The position numbers and the translations under genes were made by a program. The notes beneath the pieces are model-generated. The model saw only the letters and a list, made by a program, of their open reading frames with translations, was not told the origin of the DNA and made no database searches. Positions 43,346 through 55,373 of a DNA stretch of 64,000 nucleotides are shown piece after piece (position 1 is the first letter of the stretch; the number at the start of each line of letters is the position of its first letter). The DNA lies in the NCBI RefSeq assembly GCF_001654845.1, contig NZ_LXES01000007.1, forward strand, positions 62,001-126,000, given 5' to 3'. Source of the DNA: Enterobacter soli ATCC BAA-2102. Its GTDB lineage: Bacteria; Pseudomonadota; Gammaproteobacteria; Enterobacterales; Enterobacteriaceae.

Positions 43346-44047
43346 ATGATTACGACAAGAACAGCTAAACAGTGCGGACAAGCTGATTTCGGTTGGCTAC
43401 AGGCCCGCTACACCTTTTCCTTTGGACACTACTTTGACCCAAAACTCCTCGGTTACGCATCACTGCGCGTATTGAATCAGGAAGTGCTCGCCCCAGGTGC
43501 GTGCTTCCAGCCGCGCACGTATCCGAAAGTCGATATCCTGAACCTGATCCTGGAAGGCGAGGCAGAATACCGCGACAGCGAGGGCAATCATGTCCAGGCG
43601 AAGGCTGGCGAAGCGTTGCTGATTTCAACGCAGCCGGGCATTAGTTACAGCGAGCATAACCTCAGCAAAGACAAGACGCTGACCCGAATGCAGCTGTGGC
43701 TGGATGCCTGCCCAGAGCGGGAAAATCCGCTGGTACAGAAGATAGATTTGAAGGGCGAAAAGCAGCAGTTGCTTGCATCGCCTGATGGCAGCAACGGCAG
43801 CCTGCAACTGCGCCAGCAAGTGTGGCTGCACCATATCGAACTGAAAAAAGGTGAGCAGGCAAGTTTCCAGCTTCACGGCCCGCGCGCCTATTTGCAGTCG
43901 ATTCATGGCACGGTACATGCGTTGACGCACACGGAAGAAAAAGAAGCGCTCACCTGCGGTGACGGAGCGTTTATTCGTGATGAAGCGAATATTACGCTGG
44001 TTGCCGATACGCCGCTGCGTGCGCTGTTGATTGATTTGCCGGTGTAA
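43346..44047 (+). CDS. yhaK: YhaK, pirin-like bicupin
   Basis: 233-residue cytosolic bicupin of the pirin group (FGHYFDPKLLGYASLRVLNQ; VDILNLILEGEAEYRDSEGN). E. coli YhaK is sensitive to reactive oxygen and lacks the usual metal set of pirins. Ribosome-binding site GAGAGG. Probably controlled by divergent YhaJ, as suggested by the gene pair. Confidence 0.93.
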   Translation: MITTRTAKQCGQADFGWLQARYTFSFGHYFDPKLLGYASLRVLNQEVLAPGACFQPRTYPKVDILNLILEGEAEYRDSEGNHVQAKAGEALLISTQPGISYSEHNLSKDKTLTRMQLWLDACPERENPLVQKIDLKGEKQQLLASPDGSNGSLQLRQQVWLHHIELKKGEQASFQLHGPRAYLQSIHGTVHALTHTEEKEALTCGDGAFIRDEANITLVADTPLRALLIDLPV

Positions 44048-44050
44048 AAA

Positions 44051-44144
44051 TCCCCCTCACCCCACCCCCTCTCCCCAAAGGGGCGAGGGGCTCGATTGGT
44101 TCCCTCTCCCCTTTGGGGAGAGGGCTAGGGTGAGGGGTGAGAGG
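44051..44144. repeat. Palindromic intergenic repeat, two-hairpin copy
   Basis: CCCCCTCACCCCACCCCC then CTCTCCCCAAAGGGGCGAGGGG and CCCTCTCCCCTTTGGGGAGA, ending GGGTGAGGGGTGAGAGG. Same family as 23094-23186. It fills the gap between convergent yhaK and cyuA, where K-12 has yhaL. Confidence 0.78.
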
Positions 44145-44148
44145 CAAT

Positions 44149-45453
44149 TCACGACACCTTACTCGCCATTATCTCAATGATCTGCCGGTCTGTTGCCTGC
44201 ATCGAGCGGCACGCCAGTGAGCACAGATTAGCGATAGACTGCTCAACATCGTGCGCGACAATTCCTTCATTGCCCGTTACAGCGGAATCATCCAGCGCCA
44301 TCATGACCGCCTTCCAGGCGCTCCCGACGCTGGTTGATACCTTCATCGCGCAACTGTTAGACGCTCCGTCACAGATAATCCCGCTGACATCGCCGATCAT
44401 GCTGCCGATAGCCATTGCGATCGTCTGGTAACGCCCGTCCATTAGCCACGCCATTCCTGCCGCCGCGCCCATGGCCGCCGTTGTTGCAGCGCACAGCGCC
44501 GACAAGCGTGGAAGCTGGTAATGGATATAGATGGCCGCCAGATGCGACAACATCAATGCCCGGGCAAGACGTTCATCATCAGCCTGAACATACTCAGCCA
44601 CCACTACAACCGGCATCGTTGCGGTGATCCCCTGATTGCCCGAACCGGAGTTGCTCATGGCCGGCAGCGTTGCGCCCCCCATTCTGGCATCAGAGGCTGC
44701 ACTGGTGCGGATAACAATGTCTGAACCTATATCCTGCGCCATCCATCCACGCGCGCGCTGTTTATGCAGCGTGGCGCCGATGTGCAGCCCCCACTTTCCG
44801 CTTAACCCTTCGCGAGAGAGCGCATCGTTCAGACGTGCCGCTTCCAGGATAAAGCGGATCGCATCGAACGGTACCTGCTCCACAAATTCGACGATCTGCG
44901 ACAGCGTGGTGTGTGAAAACACCCCCAGTGGATCGCAGCCCATCTCACCGGGCTGCTCGTTAAGGACAAAGCGCGTTTCACCCTGACAAACGATCTCCAC
45001 GACGCGGGTATGCCCACCGACAATGGTGACCATAGCCGATGTGGTGCCAGCATGAACACTGGCACGGGAATAAAGGATCTCATCGCAAGGTTCTTGCAGC
45101 TTCACCTGTACCCGTCCGGCTTGCAGCAGTGCTTTTGCCTTTGCCAACGCGTCGCCTGAGGCATCTTTCAACACCTCCAGCCCGGCCTGCGCGTTACCGC
45201 CAATGGCACCCAGTGCTGCGGCAATGGGTAGCCCGACCATGCCTGTTCCCGGTACCGTAACGCCAAGCCCGTTTTTCATCAGGTTTGGCGACACCCACGC
45301 ATCTATCTGCGTGACCTCACCGGGAAGTTGTTCCGCGGCAATGGCACAAGCCAGCGCCAGTGAGACAGGCTCTGTACACCCCAGCGCAGGTTTAACTTCT
45401 TCCTGCACGGCACGAATAAAATGGTTCCATAAAGGATTGATTTGCTCAGACAT
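44149..45453 (-). CDS. cyuA: L-cysteine desulfidase CyuA
   Basis: 434-residue iron-sulfur enzyme that breaks L-cysteine to pyruvate, sulfide and ammonia (formerly YhaM, UPF0597). N-terminal motif [20 protein letters not shown] with Cys26, and later [20 protein letters not shown] and [17 protein letters not shown], which hold cluster-ligand cysteines as in the serine dehydratase alpha chain. It lies 21 bases after cyuP, giving the operon cyuPA for anaerobic cysteine use. Confidence 0.94.
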   Translation of the reverse strand: MSEQINPLWNHFIRAVQEEVKPALGCTEPVSLALACAIAAEQLPGEVTQIDAWVSPNLMKNGLGVTVPGTGMVGLPIAAALGAIGGNAQAGLEVLKDASGDALAKAKALLQAGRVQVKLQEPCDEILYSRASVHAGTTSAMVTIVGGHTRVVEIVCQGETRFVLNEQPGEMGCDPLGVFSHTTLSQIVEFVEQVPFDAIRFILEAARLNDALSREGLSGKWGLHIGATLHKQRARGWMAQDIGSDIVIRTSAASDARMGGATLPAMSNSGSGNQGITATMPVVVVAEYVQADDERLARALMLSHLAAIYIHYQLPRLSALCAATTAAMGAAAGMAWLMDGRYQTIAMAIGSMIGDVSGIICDGASNSCAMKVSTSVGSAWKAVMMALDDSAVTGNEGIVAHDVEQSIANLCSLACRSMQATDRQIIEIMASKVS

Positions 45454-45474
45454 CGTTACGACCTTTATTGCTCC

Positions 45475-46806
45475 TCAGGAGAACGCGAGGAAAGGAGAAA
45501 CACAAAGCAGCAGCCCGGTGATGATAATAATCACCAGCGATACGCCTTTATATTTATGCAGCGCGGGGACTTTGTAGACCAGCCACGCCGGGATCAGGCA
45601 GCCAACCATTCCAAAGATAGGGCTACAAATAGAAGTGAAGCTCAGGACCGGTGCGTTTAAGACAATGGCGCTCCAGGCAAGCAGGATGGCGAACAGCATG
45701 ATCCCACGTTGAACGGTACGTTCATTGATATTCTCTGCCGGCATTCTGCGGCGCAGAATATTCATCACAATGCCCTGCGTGGCTTCGCGAAAACCGAGGT
45801 AGACACCGAAGAAGGCGGTCATGACGGCGAAAATATTCAGGATCACGCTGACGATTTTGACCCAGCCCGCACCGTCACCGCTAATAAACTGTGCGGCGAT
45901 CGCCAGAGCCGAAATATTTTGCTCATAGGCTTTTACCGCTTCATCGTGGCCCATCGCCAACGTGAAGGAGACGGCATAGAAGAAGACCGTCACAAACAGC
46001 ACGCCAAAGGCAATGTTCATCGCCCGCAGCGCTTTGTGTCGCGCCACTTCTACCGATTTTTCCCGTGAACGATAAGAGATAACCATCGGGCTTAAGGTCT
46101 GGATAAACAGAATCGAGGTTAAGGTGAATGGCAGCGTAATAATGGCGTTTTTAATTAATAGCCCCATCGGTGGCAACATGCCCACATTAGCTAAATGCCA
46201 GAGCCCAATCATCGACAAGCCCAGCGCTGCAACCACAAACAGCTTGGTGAGCACCATCAGGCTGGAAACTTTAAACAGCAGCTTTTCACCACGTGATGAA
46301 ATCGCCACCAAAATACAAATCAAAAATAAACCGTAGAACGGGTTTTCGGAAAGCAAACCGTCGGTGATGCCGAAGGTGTGCAGATACGAGGCGCTGTCGT
46401 TAGTGATGGCGGTGGAATAGACAAACATCCAGATCACCAGCATCACAAAATAAAGTGCCCCTAATAAAACCCCCCAGTTTTTCCCCAGATAACCGCTGAT
46501 GACGCTCGGGTAATCTTTGCACTCCGGCGATTCCGCCAGCGTATTAATAAACAGGCGCTGGAATAAATACATGGCTGGATAGCCAATAATTGACGAGAGC
46601 AAAAATACCCACAGCCCCATCAATCCCACCTGTACCGGGAGAAAAACAATCCCCGCGCCGATAGCCATCCCGATACTCATAATGACCCAGCCCGTGTCGG
46701 AGCTGTCGAATTTAATGGCCTCGCGCCATTCACTTTCACTCATTCCTGCCCGTCTTGCCGCGGGAGAATCGTTCACAATCACACTGCTATTTGTTGCCGT
46801 ATCCAT
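45475..46806 (-). CDS. cyuP: Cysteine/serine transporter CyuP (YhaO)
   Basis: 443-residue amino acid permease of the HAAAP family with about 11 transmembrane helices (GWVIMSIGMAIGAGIVFLPV; LWVFLLSSIIGYPAMYLFQR). E. coli CyuP imports cysteine for CyuA. It belongs to the same family as TdcC, also in this window. The regulator CyuR is not encoded nearby. Confidence 0.93.
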   Translation of the reverse strand: MDTATNSSVIVNDSPAARRAGMSESEWREAIKFDSSDTGWVIMSIGMAIGAGIVFLPVQVGLMGLWVFLLSSIIGYPAMYLFQRLFINTLAESPECKDYPSVISGYLGKNWGVLLGALYFVMLVIWMFVYSTAITNDSASYLHTFGITDGLLSENPFYGLFLICILVAISSRGEKLLFKVSSLMVLTKLFVVAALGLSMIGLWHLANVGMLPPMGLLIKNAIITLPFTLTSILFIQTLSPMVISYRSREKSVEVARHKALRAMNIAFGVLFVTVFFYAVSFTLAMGHDEAVKAYEQNISALAIAAQFISGDGAGWVKIVSVILNIFAVMTAFFGVYLGFREATQGIVMNILRRRMPAENINERTVQRGIMLFAILLAWSAIVLNAPVLSFTSICSPIFGMVGCLIPAWLVYKVPALHKYKGVSLVIIIITGLLLCVSPFLAFS

Positions 46807-47067
46807 AAGGCACTCGCTTATTTTGTAGGGTAAACAGTTGTTTTTATAAGGTTCTGCCCACCAGCGATAATGAGCCAGATTGTTGCAGGTGCTTGTTATT
46901 AGAGTGAAAAGATCATACCTGGAGAGAGGGAGAAAAAAGTCACAAGTTTTATAGGGATTTTCTGTTACGGGAGGAAAATTTACTTCTTTGTGAGATGAAA
47001 GGACGTATTTTTTCTAAAAGTGATGACGATCAAGAAATAAAAACCCGCGCCACGCGCGGGTCCGAAA
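46807..47067. other. cyuP upstream region
   Basis: About 260 bases between cyuP and the Spy-like gene. It should carry the cyuPA promoter. No motif is good enough to call. Confidence 0.4.
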
Positions 47068-47478
47068 TCATTCAGCCAGCGCATTCGCCATATCGGTTCG
47101 AATCTGCTTACGCTGTTCCGCCGTCAGTACCTGGCTTACGTCGAAGTAGTATTTCACCCGGTAGTAGCGAGTCTGCTCTTCAACTTTGCTGAAGGCAGCA
47201 AGCTGGTTTTTCACCGTGCTTTCATCCCATTTTCCTGCCTGGAACATGTCGATCAGCGCACCGTCTTTCACGCCGGTCATTGGGATTTTTGCGACGTTTT
47301 GCTCCAGCTTCTGGTGGAGATCTTCGATCTTCTTCACCTGCTCGTTACTGAGTTTCAGATGCTGTACCAGCGGATCCTGCGATGGGGATGGTGCGGCTTC
47401 AACATTGGCGGCCTGGGCCGCAAAACTGCACACGGTCAGTGATGCAGCAACCAAAGCAATACGGGTCATTTTCATCAT
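47068..47478 (-). CDS. Small periplasmic Spy/CpxP-like protein
   Basis: 136-residue secreted protein. Signal peptide about 1-23 (RIALVAASLTVCSFAAQA), then a helical body with LKLSNEQVKKIEDLHQKLEQ and the motif VLTAEQRKQIRTDM, an LTxxQ-type sequence of the Spy/CpxP periplasmic chaperone family. Chaperone activity is inferred. AGGAAAG precedes two adjacent ATG codons; the first is used here. In K-12 tdcG and tdcF lie between cyuP and tdcE; here this gene takes their place. A stress-regulated role is possible but unsupported by a visible operator. Confidence 0.8.
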   Translation of the reverse strand: MMKMTRIALVAASLTVCSFAAQAANVEAAPSPSQDPLVQHLKLSNEQVKKIEDLHQKLEQNVAKIPMTGVKDGALIDMFQAGKWDESTVKNQLAAFSKVEEQTRYYRVKYYFDVSQVLTAEQRKQIRTDMANALAE

Positions 47479-47585
47479 CTTACTTTCCTTAAAAACTGTT
47501 TACGTGGAAAACAGGTGCATTGTTTTTCAAGAGCGGATGAATATGTGTGAATAATTATATAAACAATTTTGTATGTTCAGCGGGC

Positions 47586-47615
47586 AAAAAAATGCCCCCT
47601 GAAGAAAGGGGGCAT
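47586..47615 (-). terminator. tdc operon terminator
   Basis: On the minus strand ATGCCCCCT-TTCTTC-AGGGGGCAT followed by TTTTTT, 15 bases past the tdcE stop. It shows that the operon ends at tdcE. Confidence 0.92.
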
Positions 47616-47630
47616 GGAGGCTGGATTATG

Positions 47631-49925
47631 TCAGATCGCCTGCGTAAACGTCCTTGAAATGACATCTTGCTGCTGCTCACGCGTCAGGGCATTAAAACGC
47701 ACTGCATAGCCTGAAACGCGAATCGTCAGGTTCGGATAATTCTCTGGATGTTCGATAGCATCCATCAGCATTTCCCGGTTCATGACGTTCACGTTCAGGT
47801 GCTGCCCGCCTTCGATGGCGGCTTCATGGTGGAAGTATCCGTCCAGCAACCCTACCAGGTTGGTTTTGCGCACCATCTCATCTTTACCCAGTGCCTGCGG
47901 CACAATCGAGAAGGTATAAGAGATGCCATCTTTCGCGTAGGTGAACGGCAGTTTCGCCACTGAGGTCAATGATGCCACTGCCCCTTTCCGATCGCGGCCG
48001 TGCATCGGGTTTGCGCCCGGGGCGAACGGCGTGCCGCCACGGCGTCCGTCCGGTGTGTTACCGGTCTTCTGGCCGTAAACCACGTTAGAGGTAATGGTCA
48101 GAATTGACTGGGTCGGCACCGCGTTGCGGTAGGTTGGCAACGCCTGAATTTTCTTCATAAAACGTTCAACCAGGTCGCAGGCAATGCTGTCCACGCGGTC
48201 ATCATTGTTGCCGTACTGCGGGTAATCGCCTTCTATTACGAAGTCGACTGCCAGGCCGGTGTGGTCACGCACCGGTTTCACCGTGGCGTATTTGATGGCC
48301 GACAAGGAATCTGCCGCGACCGACAGCCCCGCGATCCCACATGCCATCGTGCGATGTACATCCCGATCGTGCAGCGCCATCAGCGAAGCTTCATAACTGT
48401 ACTTATCATGCATGTAGTGGATAAGATTCAGCGCGCTGATGTACTGCACTGCCAGCCAGTCCATAAAGTGATCCAGGCTCGCCATCACGGTGTCGTATTC
48501 CAGCACATCATCCAGCAGCGGTTCAGTTTTCGGTCCGACCTGGATTTTCAGCTTCTCATCCACCCCACCGTTGATTGCGTACAGCAGCGTTTTGGCAAGG
48601 TTGGCGCGCGCCCCAAAGAACTGCATCTGCTTGCCGATCACCATCGGGCTAACGCAGCAGGCAATGGCGTAGTCATCGCTGTTGAAGTCGGCACGCATCA
48701 GATCGTCGTTCTCATACTGAAGTGATGAGGTCACAATCGACACCTGCGCGGCATATTTTTTGAAAGCAATCGGGAGTTGTTCAGACCAGAGAATGGTCAG
48801 GTTTGGCTCTGGTGCAGGCCCCATGGTGTGCAGCGTGTGCAGATAGCGGAAGCTGTTTTTGGTTACCAGCGTTCGGCCATCCAGCCCCATGCCGCCGATC
48901 ACTTCTGTGGCCCAGATAGGATCGCCCGAGAAGAGGGTGTCGAATTCCGGTGTGCGCAGGAAGCGTACCATGCGGATTTTCATAATGAAGTGGTCAATCA
49001 ACTCCTGCGCCTGCACCTCATTTATCCGCCCGGCGTGCATATCACGTTCAATATAGATATCGAGGAAGCTGGCAGTACGCCCGAGCGACATCGCCCCGCC
49101 GTTCTGCGATTTCACTGCCGCCAGGTAGGCAAAATAGACCCACTGCACCGCTTCCTGCGCGTTCATCGCCGGACGAGAAATATCAAAGCCATAGTTCGAC
49201 GCCATCTGCTGAATTTGCAGCAATGCGCGCTTATGTTCAGCCAGCTCTTCGCGCAGGCGGATCGTGGCTTCCAGATCTTCACCACGCTCCAGTTTTGGCT
49301 GAAGATCCGCGAACTGGAGTTCACGCTCGCGCACCAGATAGCTAATGCCGTACAGTGCTACGCGGCGATAGTCACCAATGATACGCCCACGCCCGTAGCC
49401 GTCCGGCAGGCCCGTCAGCACGCCCGATTTGCGACAACGCATCATCTCCGGTGAGTAGACATCAAACACGCCCTGGTTATGGGTTTTACGCAGGTCGGTA
49501 AACAGGTATTCAAACTGCGGATCCATCTCGCGACCGTAGGCCTCGAAGGAACTGCGGATCATGTTGATCCCGCCATACGGATGCAGTGCGCGCTTGAGCG
49601 GTTTATCGGTTTGCAGGCCGACGATCGTTTCCAGATCTTCGTCGATGTAGCCCGGCCCATGGGCGGTAATAGTGGTGGCAATATTGGTATCAAAATCCAC
49701 CGGGGCGTGGGTGGTATTCTCCTGGCGAATACCGACCATCACCTTCTGCCACAGCGCCGTCGTTGCAGGCGTCGCCTGCGCGAGGAAAGCTTCATCGCCT
49801 TCATAAGGGGTGTAGTTATGCTGAATAAAATCGCGCACGTTAACGGCGTCTTTCCATTCTTCACCGCGAAACCCGGCCCATGCATCACTGTAGGGTGCAA
49901 CGCTCGTATCGATTGTTACTTTCAT
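47631..49925 (-). CDS. tdcE: 2-ketobutyrate/pyruvate formate-lyase TdcE
   Basis: 764-residue glycyl-radical enzyme. It cleaves 2-ketobutyrate (or pyruvate) with CoA to propionyl-CoA (or acetyl-CoA) and formate. The paired active-site cysteines are in [12 protein letters not shown], and the glycyl-radical site RVSGYAVRF has Gly739. Exactly the E. coli length; needs the PFL activase from elsewhere. It follows tdcD by 15 bases and ends the operon at a strong terminator. Confidence 0.97.
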   Translation of the reverse strand: MKVTIDTSVAPYSDAWAGFRGEEWKDAVNVRDFIQHNYTPYEGDEAFLAQATPATTALWQKVMVGIRQENTTHAPVDFDTNIATTITAHGPGYIDEDLETIVGLQTDKPLKRALHPYGGINMIRSSFEAYGREMDPQFEYLFTDLRKTHNQGVFDVYSPEMMRCRKSGVLTGLPDGYGRGRIIGDYRRVALYGISYLVRERELQFADLQPKLERGEDLEATIRLREELAEHKRALLQIQQMASNYGFDISRPAMNAQEAVQWVYFAYLAAVKSQNGGAMSLGRTASFLDIYIERDMHAGRINEVQAQELIDHFIMKIRMVRFLRTPEFDTLFSGDPIWATEVIGGMGLDGRTLVTKNSFRYLHTLHTMGPAPEPNLTILWSEQLPIAFKKYAAQVSIVTSSLQYENDDLMRADFNSDDYAIACCVSPMVIGKQMQFFGARANLAKTLLYAINGGVDEKLKIQVGPKTEPLLDDVLEYDTVMASLDHFMDWLAVQYISALNLIHYMHDKYSYEASLMALHDRDVHRTMACGIAGLSVAADSLSAIKYATVKPVRDHTGLAVDFVIEGDYPQYGNNDDRVDSIACDLVERFMKKIQALPTYRNAVPTQSILTITSNVVYGQKTGNTPDGRRGGTPFAPGANPMHGRDRKGAVASLTSVAKLPFTYAKDGISYTFSIVPQALGKDEMVRKTNLVGLLDGYFHHEAAIEGGQHLNVNVMNREMLMDAIEHPENYPNLTIRVSGYAVRFNALTREQQQDVISRTFTQAI

Positions 49926-49940
49926 GACATTCTCGCTTTA

Positions 49941-51149
49941 TCAGGCGTAAGCCGCAGCCGGAGTCACCTTTCCAAGACGGAGGGCGTCCAGCGCGATCAT
50001 TTTTTCTTCATTAGTTGGGATCACCGCGCAGGCCACGCGGGATAAATCTGTAGAAATCACGCGCTCACCCGCACTGCCCGGCAGCGCGTTTTTGGCTTCA
50101 TCCAGAATGATGCCAAAGACTTTCAGGTGCTCAGCCACCAGGGCGCGAATGAGGGTTGAGTTCTCGCCAATGCCTCCGGTAAAGACCACGCCATCCAGAC
50201 GATGCAGTGACGCTGCGTGGCCGGCGATATGCCGCGCGATGCGATGAACAAAGGTGTTTATCGCCAACTGTGCGCGCTGATGCCCGTTATGCCAGGCCTT
50301 TTCCAGGGTGCGCAAATCGGACGACAACCCGGAGATCCCCAGCAGGCCAGATTCCTTATTCACAACGCGCTCCAGATCCTCGAAGGATTGCCCCGTTTGC
50401 TGGCCAATCCACGCCATCGCGCCAAAATCGACATCACCGCAGCGCGTGCCCATCACCAGCCCTTCCAGCGGCGTCATTCCCATGGAGGTATCCACACTTT
50501 CACCGTTGCGCACTGCGCAGATGGAGGCACCGTTACCGAGATGAGCGATGACCAGGCCGCTGTCATTTTCTGATAACGCCAGCAACTGATGCGCCTGCCC
50601 GGAAACATAGCGGTGGGAGGTGCCATGGAAACCGTAGCGACGCACGCCCAGCTCTTCGAAATAGTGATAAGGCAAACCGTACAGATACGCCTGCGGCGGC
50701 AGGGTCTGGTGGAAACTGGTATCAAACACAGCCACCTGCTGCACACCCGGGAATAACTGCTGTGCGGCTTCCACGCCGCTTAAGTTGGCGTAGTTATGCA
50801 GAGGCGCGAGTGGGGAAACCTGGCGGATCTGCTCAATAACCTGTTCGGTGATAAGGGTCGACTCGCTGAAGAGTTCGCCACCGTGAGCAATGCGGTGACC
50901 AATTAAGGCCACGCTGCTCATCAGGTCGCGTTTTTCCAGCTCGAGGGCGATGGCAGCCAGCGCCCCTTCGTAGTCATGGTGAGCCAGTCTGGCTGGCTCA
51001 CCCCCATTCACGGAAATAAAGGCTTTTTCAGTATTGATACCGTCTGCAATGCCCGTCACCAGGGCATCGCAGCTGTTGGCGTCCAGTACTGAAAACTTAA
51101 CAGAGGACGATCCGCAGTTAATAACCAGTACAACCGGAAATTCAATCAT
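49941..51149 (-). CDS. tdcD: Propionate kinase TdcD
   Basis: 402-residue acetokinase-family enzyme; converts propionyl phosphate and ADP to propionate and ATP, the energy-yielding end of threonine fermentation. Family motifs are [45 protein letters not shown] and FTGGIGENS. Between tdcC and tdcE as in E. coli. Confidence 0.96.
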   Translation of the reverse strand: MIEFPVVLVINCGSSSVKFSVLDANSCDALVTGIADGINTEKAFISVNGGEPARLAHHDYEGALAAIALELEKRDLMSSVALIGHRIAHGGELFSESTLITEQVIEQIRQVSPLAPLHNYANLSGVEAAQQLFPGVQQVAVFDTSFHQTLPPQAYLYGLPYHYFEELGVRRYGFHGTSHRYVSGQAHQLLALSENDSGLVIAHLGNGASICAVRNGESVDTSMGMTPLEGLVMGTRCGDVDFGAMAWIGQQTGQSFEDLERVVNKESGLLGISGLSSDLRTLEKAWHNGHQRAQLAINTFVHRIARHIAGHAASLHRLDGVVFTGGIGENSTLIRALVAEHLKVFGIILDEAKNALPGSAGERVISTDLSRVACAVIPTNEEKMIALDALRLGKVTPAAAYA

Positions 51150-51179
51150 GGTGTGGCTCCGCTCATCCTGAGCTTTGAT

Positions 51180-52514
<1,335 letters not shown>

Positions 52515-52522
52515 TCATCCTT

Positions 52523-53512
52523 TTATGCGTCAACAAAGCCGGTAATTTGGGAAACGCGGGAGAGGTCAATATTGCCGCCGGAAATAATGCTCACGGTTTT
52601 ACGGCCCTGAATATAATGATCAAGCTTGCCGCTTAATAACGCCGCACACGCCAGTGCGCCAGCACCTTCAGTGACCACTTTATTTCGCTGAATGAGGGCA
52701 ATCATGCTGTTGCGAATATCGTCTTCACTGACCAGCACAATGTCGTCAACTAATTCGCGAACAATTTCGAAGGTTAAATTACCCGGACGAGAAACATCGC
52801 AACCATCAGCTAATGTACCGGTGACACGGTGATTCATTATTTCTCCGGCATAATAGGATGCCGCCATTCCGTGAACATTTTCAGACTGTACGCCGATAAT
52901 ATTAATGGTTGGGTTAATAGATTTAATGGCTGTTGCAATCCCGGCAATTAAACCACCGCCGCCAATCGGTACAATCACGTTATCGACATCGTATAAATCT
53001 TCGAGGATTTCCAGACCTATGGTGCCCTGTCCGGCAATCACTTTAGGGTCGTCATAAGGCGGGATAAAAATACGCCCTTCCATCTCAACAATTTCACTCA
53101 CTTTGGCAATGGTGTCGTTGAAGTTTTCACCGTGTAGCACCACTTCAGCCGAGTAGTCACGGGTGGCCGCGACTTTTGATTTCGGCGCGCCCATCGGCAT
53201 CACCACTTTGCCGTCGATACCGAGCATAGCGCAGGATAGCGACACGCCCTGCGCATGGTTGCCCGCTGAACATGCGACCACGCCTTTACGTTTTTCGGCA
53301 TCGGTCAACGAGCTTAATTTATTAAACGCACCGCGAATTTTAAAAGAGCCGGTACGCTGCATGTTTTCAAACTTCAGAAATATCTCACCTTTACAACGTT
53401 CGCTGAGATAGTTTGAACGTGGCATTCCGGTTTTATATATTTTTCCTGCCAGTCGTTTTCTGGCGTCCTGAATATCTTCAATTGTCACCGGGAGATCGTA
53501 GGTAATGTGCAT
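52523..53512 (-). CDS. tdcB: Catabolic threonine dehydratase TdcB
   Basis: 329-residue PLP enzyme that deaminates L-threonine to 2-ketobutyrate (and serine to pyruvate), activated by AMP. PLP lysine is Lys58 in [10 protein letters not shown]; the phosphate-binding loop is [15 protein letters not shown] and SAGNHAQG is also present. No regulatory ACT domain, unlike biosynthetic IlvA. The start is [10 protein letters not shown] with AGGA upstream; an eight-residue longer frame is rejected. Confidence 0.97.
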   Translation of the reverse strand: MHITYDLPVTIEDIQDARKRLAGKIYKTGMPRSNYLSERCKGEIFLKFENMQRTGSFKIRGAFNKLSSLTDAEKRKGVVACSAGNHAQGVSLSCAMLGIDGKVVMPMGAPKSKVAATRDYSAEVVLHGENFNDTIAKVSEIVEMEGRIFIPPYDDPKVIAGQGTIGLEILEDLYDVDNVIVPIGGGGLIAGIATAIKSINPTINIIGVQSENVHGMAASYYAGEIMNHRVTGTLADGCDVSRPGNLTFEIVRELVDDIVLVSEDDIRNSMIALIQRNKVVTEGAGALACAALLSGKLDHYIQGRKTVSIISGGNIDLSRVSQITGFVDA

Positions 53513-53634
53513 AATATCCTCGTTATAATAATTCATTTTCTTCAGGCAAGATCAGAGTGTCAGAGTTTTAACAAGATAAACTCTGGGTGTTTTTAAAAAG
53601 GGTTAAACGTATTGTTGTTAACGTTATTAATGAA

Positions 53635-54555
53635 TCATCGTCGTCGTTCACTGTTCAGCGAAGAATACTGTTTTGCCAGTTCGACTAATACTGACGCCGA
53701 TTTTTTAATACTGTAATTTTTAGACCACACCGCGGCATAACGTGCTACGGGTAATTCATCTTCAACCGGCAGCACAATAAACTGATCTGAACCAAAAGGC
53801 GCAATCATGTCGCGCGGGATCACCGTCAGGTAATCGGCATTCAGTACCAGGTTGTAGATGGTGACGACGGAATCGGTCTGGACGATGTTTTCAATGCTGA
53901 TGTGGTTGTCTTGCAGGGTGGTCAGGAGTTCTTTGTAGTAGCCCATATCGGTTTGCGGCATCACCCACTGTTCATCCGTGAGCGATGCCAGTGTAGTCGA
54001 TCCGGTGCACGTTCGGGATTTGCTGGCCACCAGCACAAATTCGGATTCAAACAGCGGCTCAACATGCAGATCCTGGAGCAACATTTCATCGCTCAGGGTA
54101 CCAATCGCGAAGTCGAGCCGCCCGTCGCGAATGGCTGGCAGGAAAGAGGAGAGCTGCGCTTCATACATAGAGACTCGCGCTTTTGGGAACACTTCCTTGA
54201 ATTTTTTGATCATTTCCGACAGGAAGGTGAAACCAATCAGCGACGGGTAGCCAAAGGAAACATCCATAACGGTGCTGAAACTGAGGCTGTTAATTTCGCT
54301 CACCATGTTTTTCATTTCGCGGGTAATTGACTCAGAGTAGGACAGCAGCACCTGGCCTGCGGCAGTCAGTTTTACGCCGGTATTTTTGCGGACCATCACT
54401 TCAACACCGAAGTAGGACTCGATATCGCTGATAATTTTGCTGACAGCGGGTTGCGTCAGGCCCAGTTGTCTTGCAGCAGAACCTATGGAGCCACTTTTAA
54501 TGACTTCCTGAAATACCACGAGGTGCTGTGTTTTCGGTAGAATAATAGTGTTCAT
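53635..54555 (-). CDS. tdcA: TdcA, LysR-type activator of the tdc operon
   Basis: 306-residue LysR-type regulator, first gene of tdcABCDE, which it activates under anaerobiosis. Helix-turn-helix at about 10-65 (VFQEVIKSGSIGSAARQLGL; QPAVSKIISDIESYFGVEV). The effector domain includes GFPSLIGF-like VSFGYPSLIGFTFLSEMIK. The C-terminus (SSLNSERRR) is about six residues shorter than in E. coli. A 122-base gap separates it from tdcB. Confidence 0.95.
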   Translation of the reverse strand: MNTIILPKTQHLVVFQEVIKSGSIGSAARQLGLTQPAVSKIISDIESYFGVEVMVRKNTGVKLTAAGQVLLSYSESITREMKNMVSEINSLSFSTVMDVSFGYPSLIGFTFLSEMIKKFKEVFPKARVSMYEAQLSSFLPAIRDGRLDFAIGTLSDEMLLQDLHVEPLFESEFVLVASKSRTCTGSTTLASLTDEQWVMPQTDMGYYKELLTTLQDNHISIENIVQTDSVVTIYNLVLNADYLTVIPRDMIAPFGSDQFIVLPVEDELPVARYAAVWSKNYSIKKSASVLVELAKQYSSLNSERRR

Positions 54556-55159
54556 AATATTCTGCGCTTATTTCCCTATGACGGGGAAGGATTCTACTCA
54601 ATATCGTTAAGAGGGGTATGTGCTGTTACTCACAATTTGCCTTTTCTCACGATTACCCCAGGCCATGAAAACTCATTAAAAAACCTTAAAATCAATGAGT
54701 TAACAAATTAAAACCACACCATTCCGCTGATATTGATCAACAAAAAAGGGAGTAATAACTTTATTTTATGCCGATAACCAAGGTGGATTTTGTCTATTTT
54801 TAAATATCAATAAAGACTATCTTTCAGGCAATTAAAGGCGAATAAATAGCCATTATTCGTTTAAAACATTTTTGTGGCTTATCAAATTTATCAATAATAT
54901 TTTTACTGGGCTGCGGGAAAGGGTGGAACACATCACATATTCACGGGGTAAATGTTTTTAGATTCAATATATGCATATCAAATAAGAAAAAAATGAGCAC
55001 CATCATGACAACAACTACAACAATTTATCAACACTGGAAAATGACGGTTTTTCAGCGTTAAATTTTGCGCTCGAAGCCATCTACGGATGATGAATGTAAG
55101 CATTAATCATGGAATAGTGAAATGTGCTTAGTGTCGCAAATTTGAGAATTGATGTCGTT
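54556..55159. promoter_or_regulatory. tdc promoter region, AT-rich
   Basis: About 600 bases upstream of tdcA, rich in A and T, as expected for a promoter bent by IHF and responding to CRP, TdcA and TdcR in E. coli. No tdcR-like gene is seen. A weak CRP match GGTGG-AACACA-TCACA is at 54922-54937. A 22-codon frame with five Thr codons in a row runs rightward at 54993-55061 but lacks a ribosome-binding site. Confidence 0.5.
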
Positions 55160-55169
55160 TGCGGGCATT

Positions 55170-55195
55170 GCCGGATAGCGTTGCGCTTACCCGCC
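55170..55195. repeat. REP-like palindrome
   Basis: GCCGGATAGCGTTGCGCTTA then CCCGCC, an imperfect REP hairpin between the tdc control region and the old rnpB terminator. Confidence 0.55.
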
Positions 55196-55210
55196 GACAA
55201 CCAACCAAAA

Positions 55211-55239
55211 GCAAAAACCCCGCCGAAGCGGGGTTTTTT
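55211..55239 (-). terminator. Displaced rnpB terminator
   Basis: On the minus strand AAAAAACCCCGC-TTCG-GCGGGG followed by TTTTTG. E. coli rnpB ends with a very similar terminator right after its 3' end. Here it directly follows a second copy of the rnpB 3' end (55240-55263) but lies 2.2 kb from rnpB itself. Confidence 0.85.
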
Positions 55240-55263
55240 AAGAAGTTGAAGCTGACCGATAAG
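55240..55263 (-). repeat. Direct repeat of the rnpB 3' end (distal copy)
   Basis: 24 bases (A followed by AGAAGTTGAAGCTGACCGAT and AAG on the plus strand) identical to 57397-57420 at the 3' end of rnpB. Weaker similarity continues for about 13 bases (9 matches). With the rnpB copy it brackets the PAAR cassette like attL/attR. Confidence 0.9.
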
Positions 55264-55373
55264 GCGGCTTCGTTCAACTATACGTCAGGTATCAGCGGCG
55301 CAGGGGTTGTCTTGTGTCTCAGACTGTTTCTCACTTTGTGTTGCAGAGTAAAGCCCGCCAAGAGACGAGTCTT

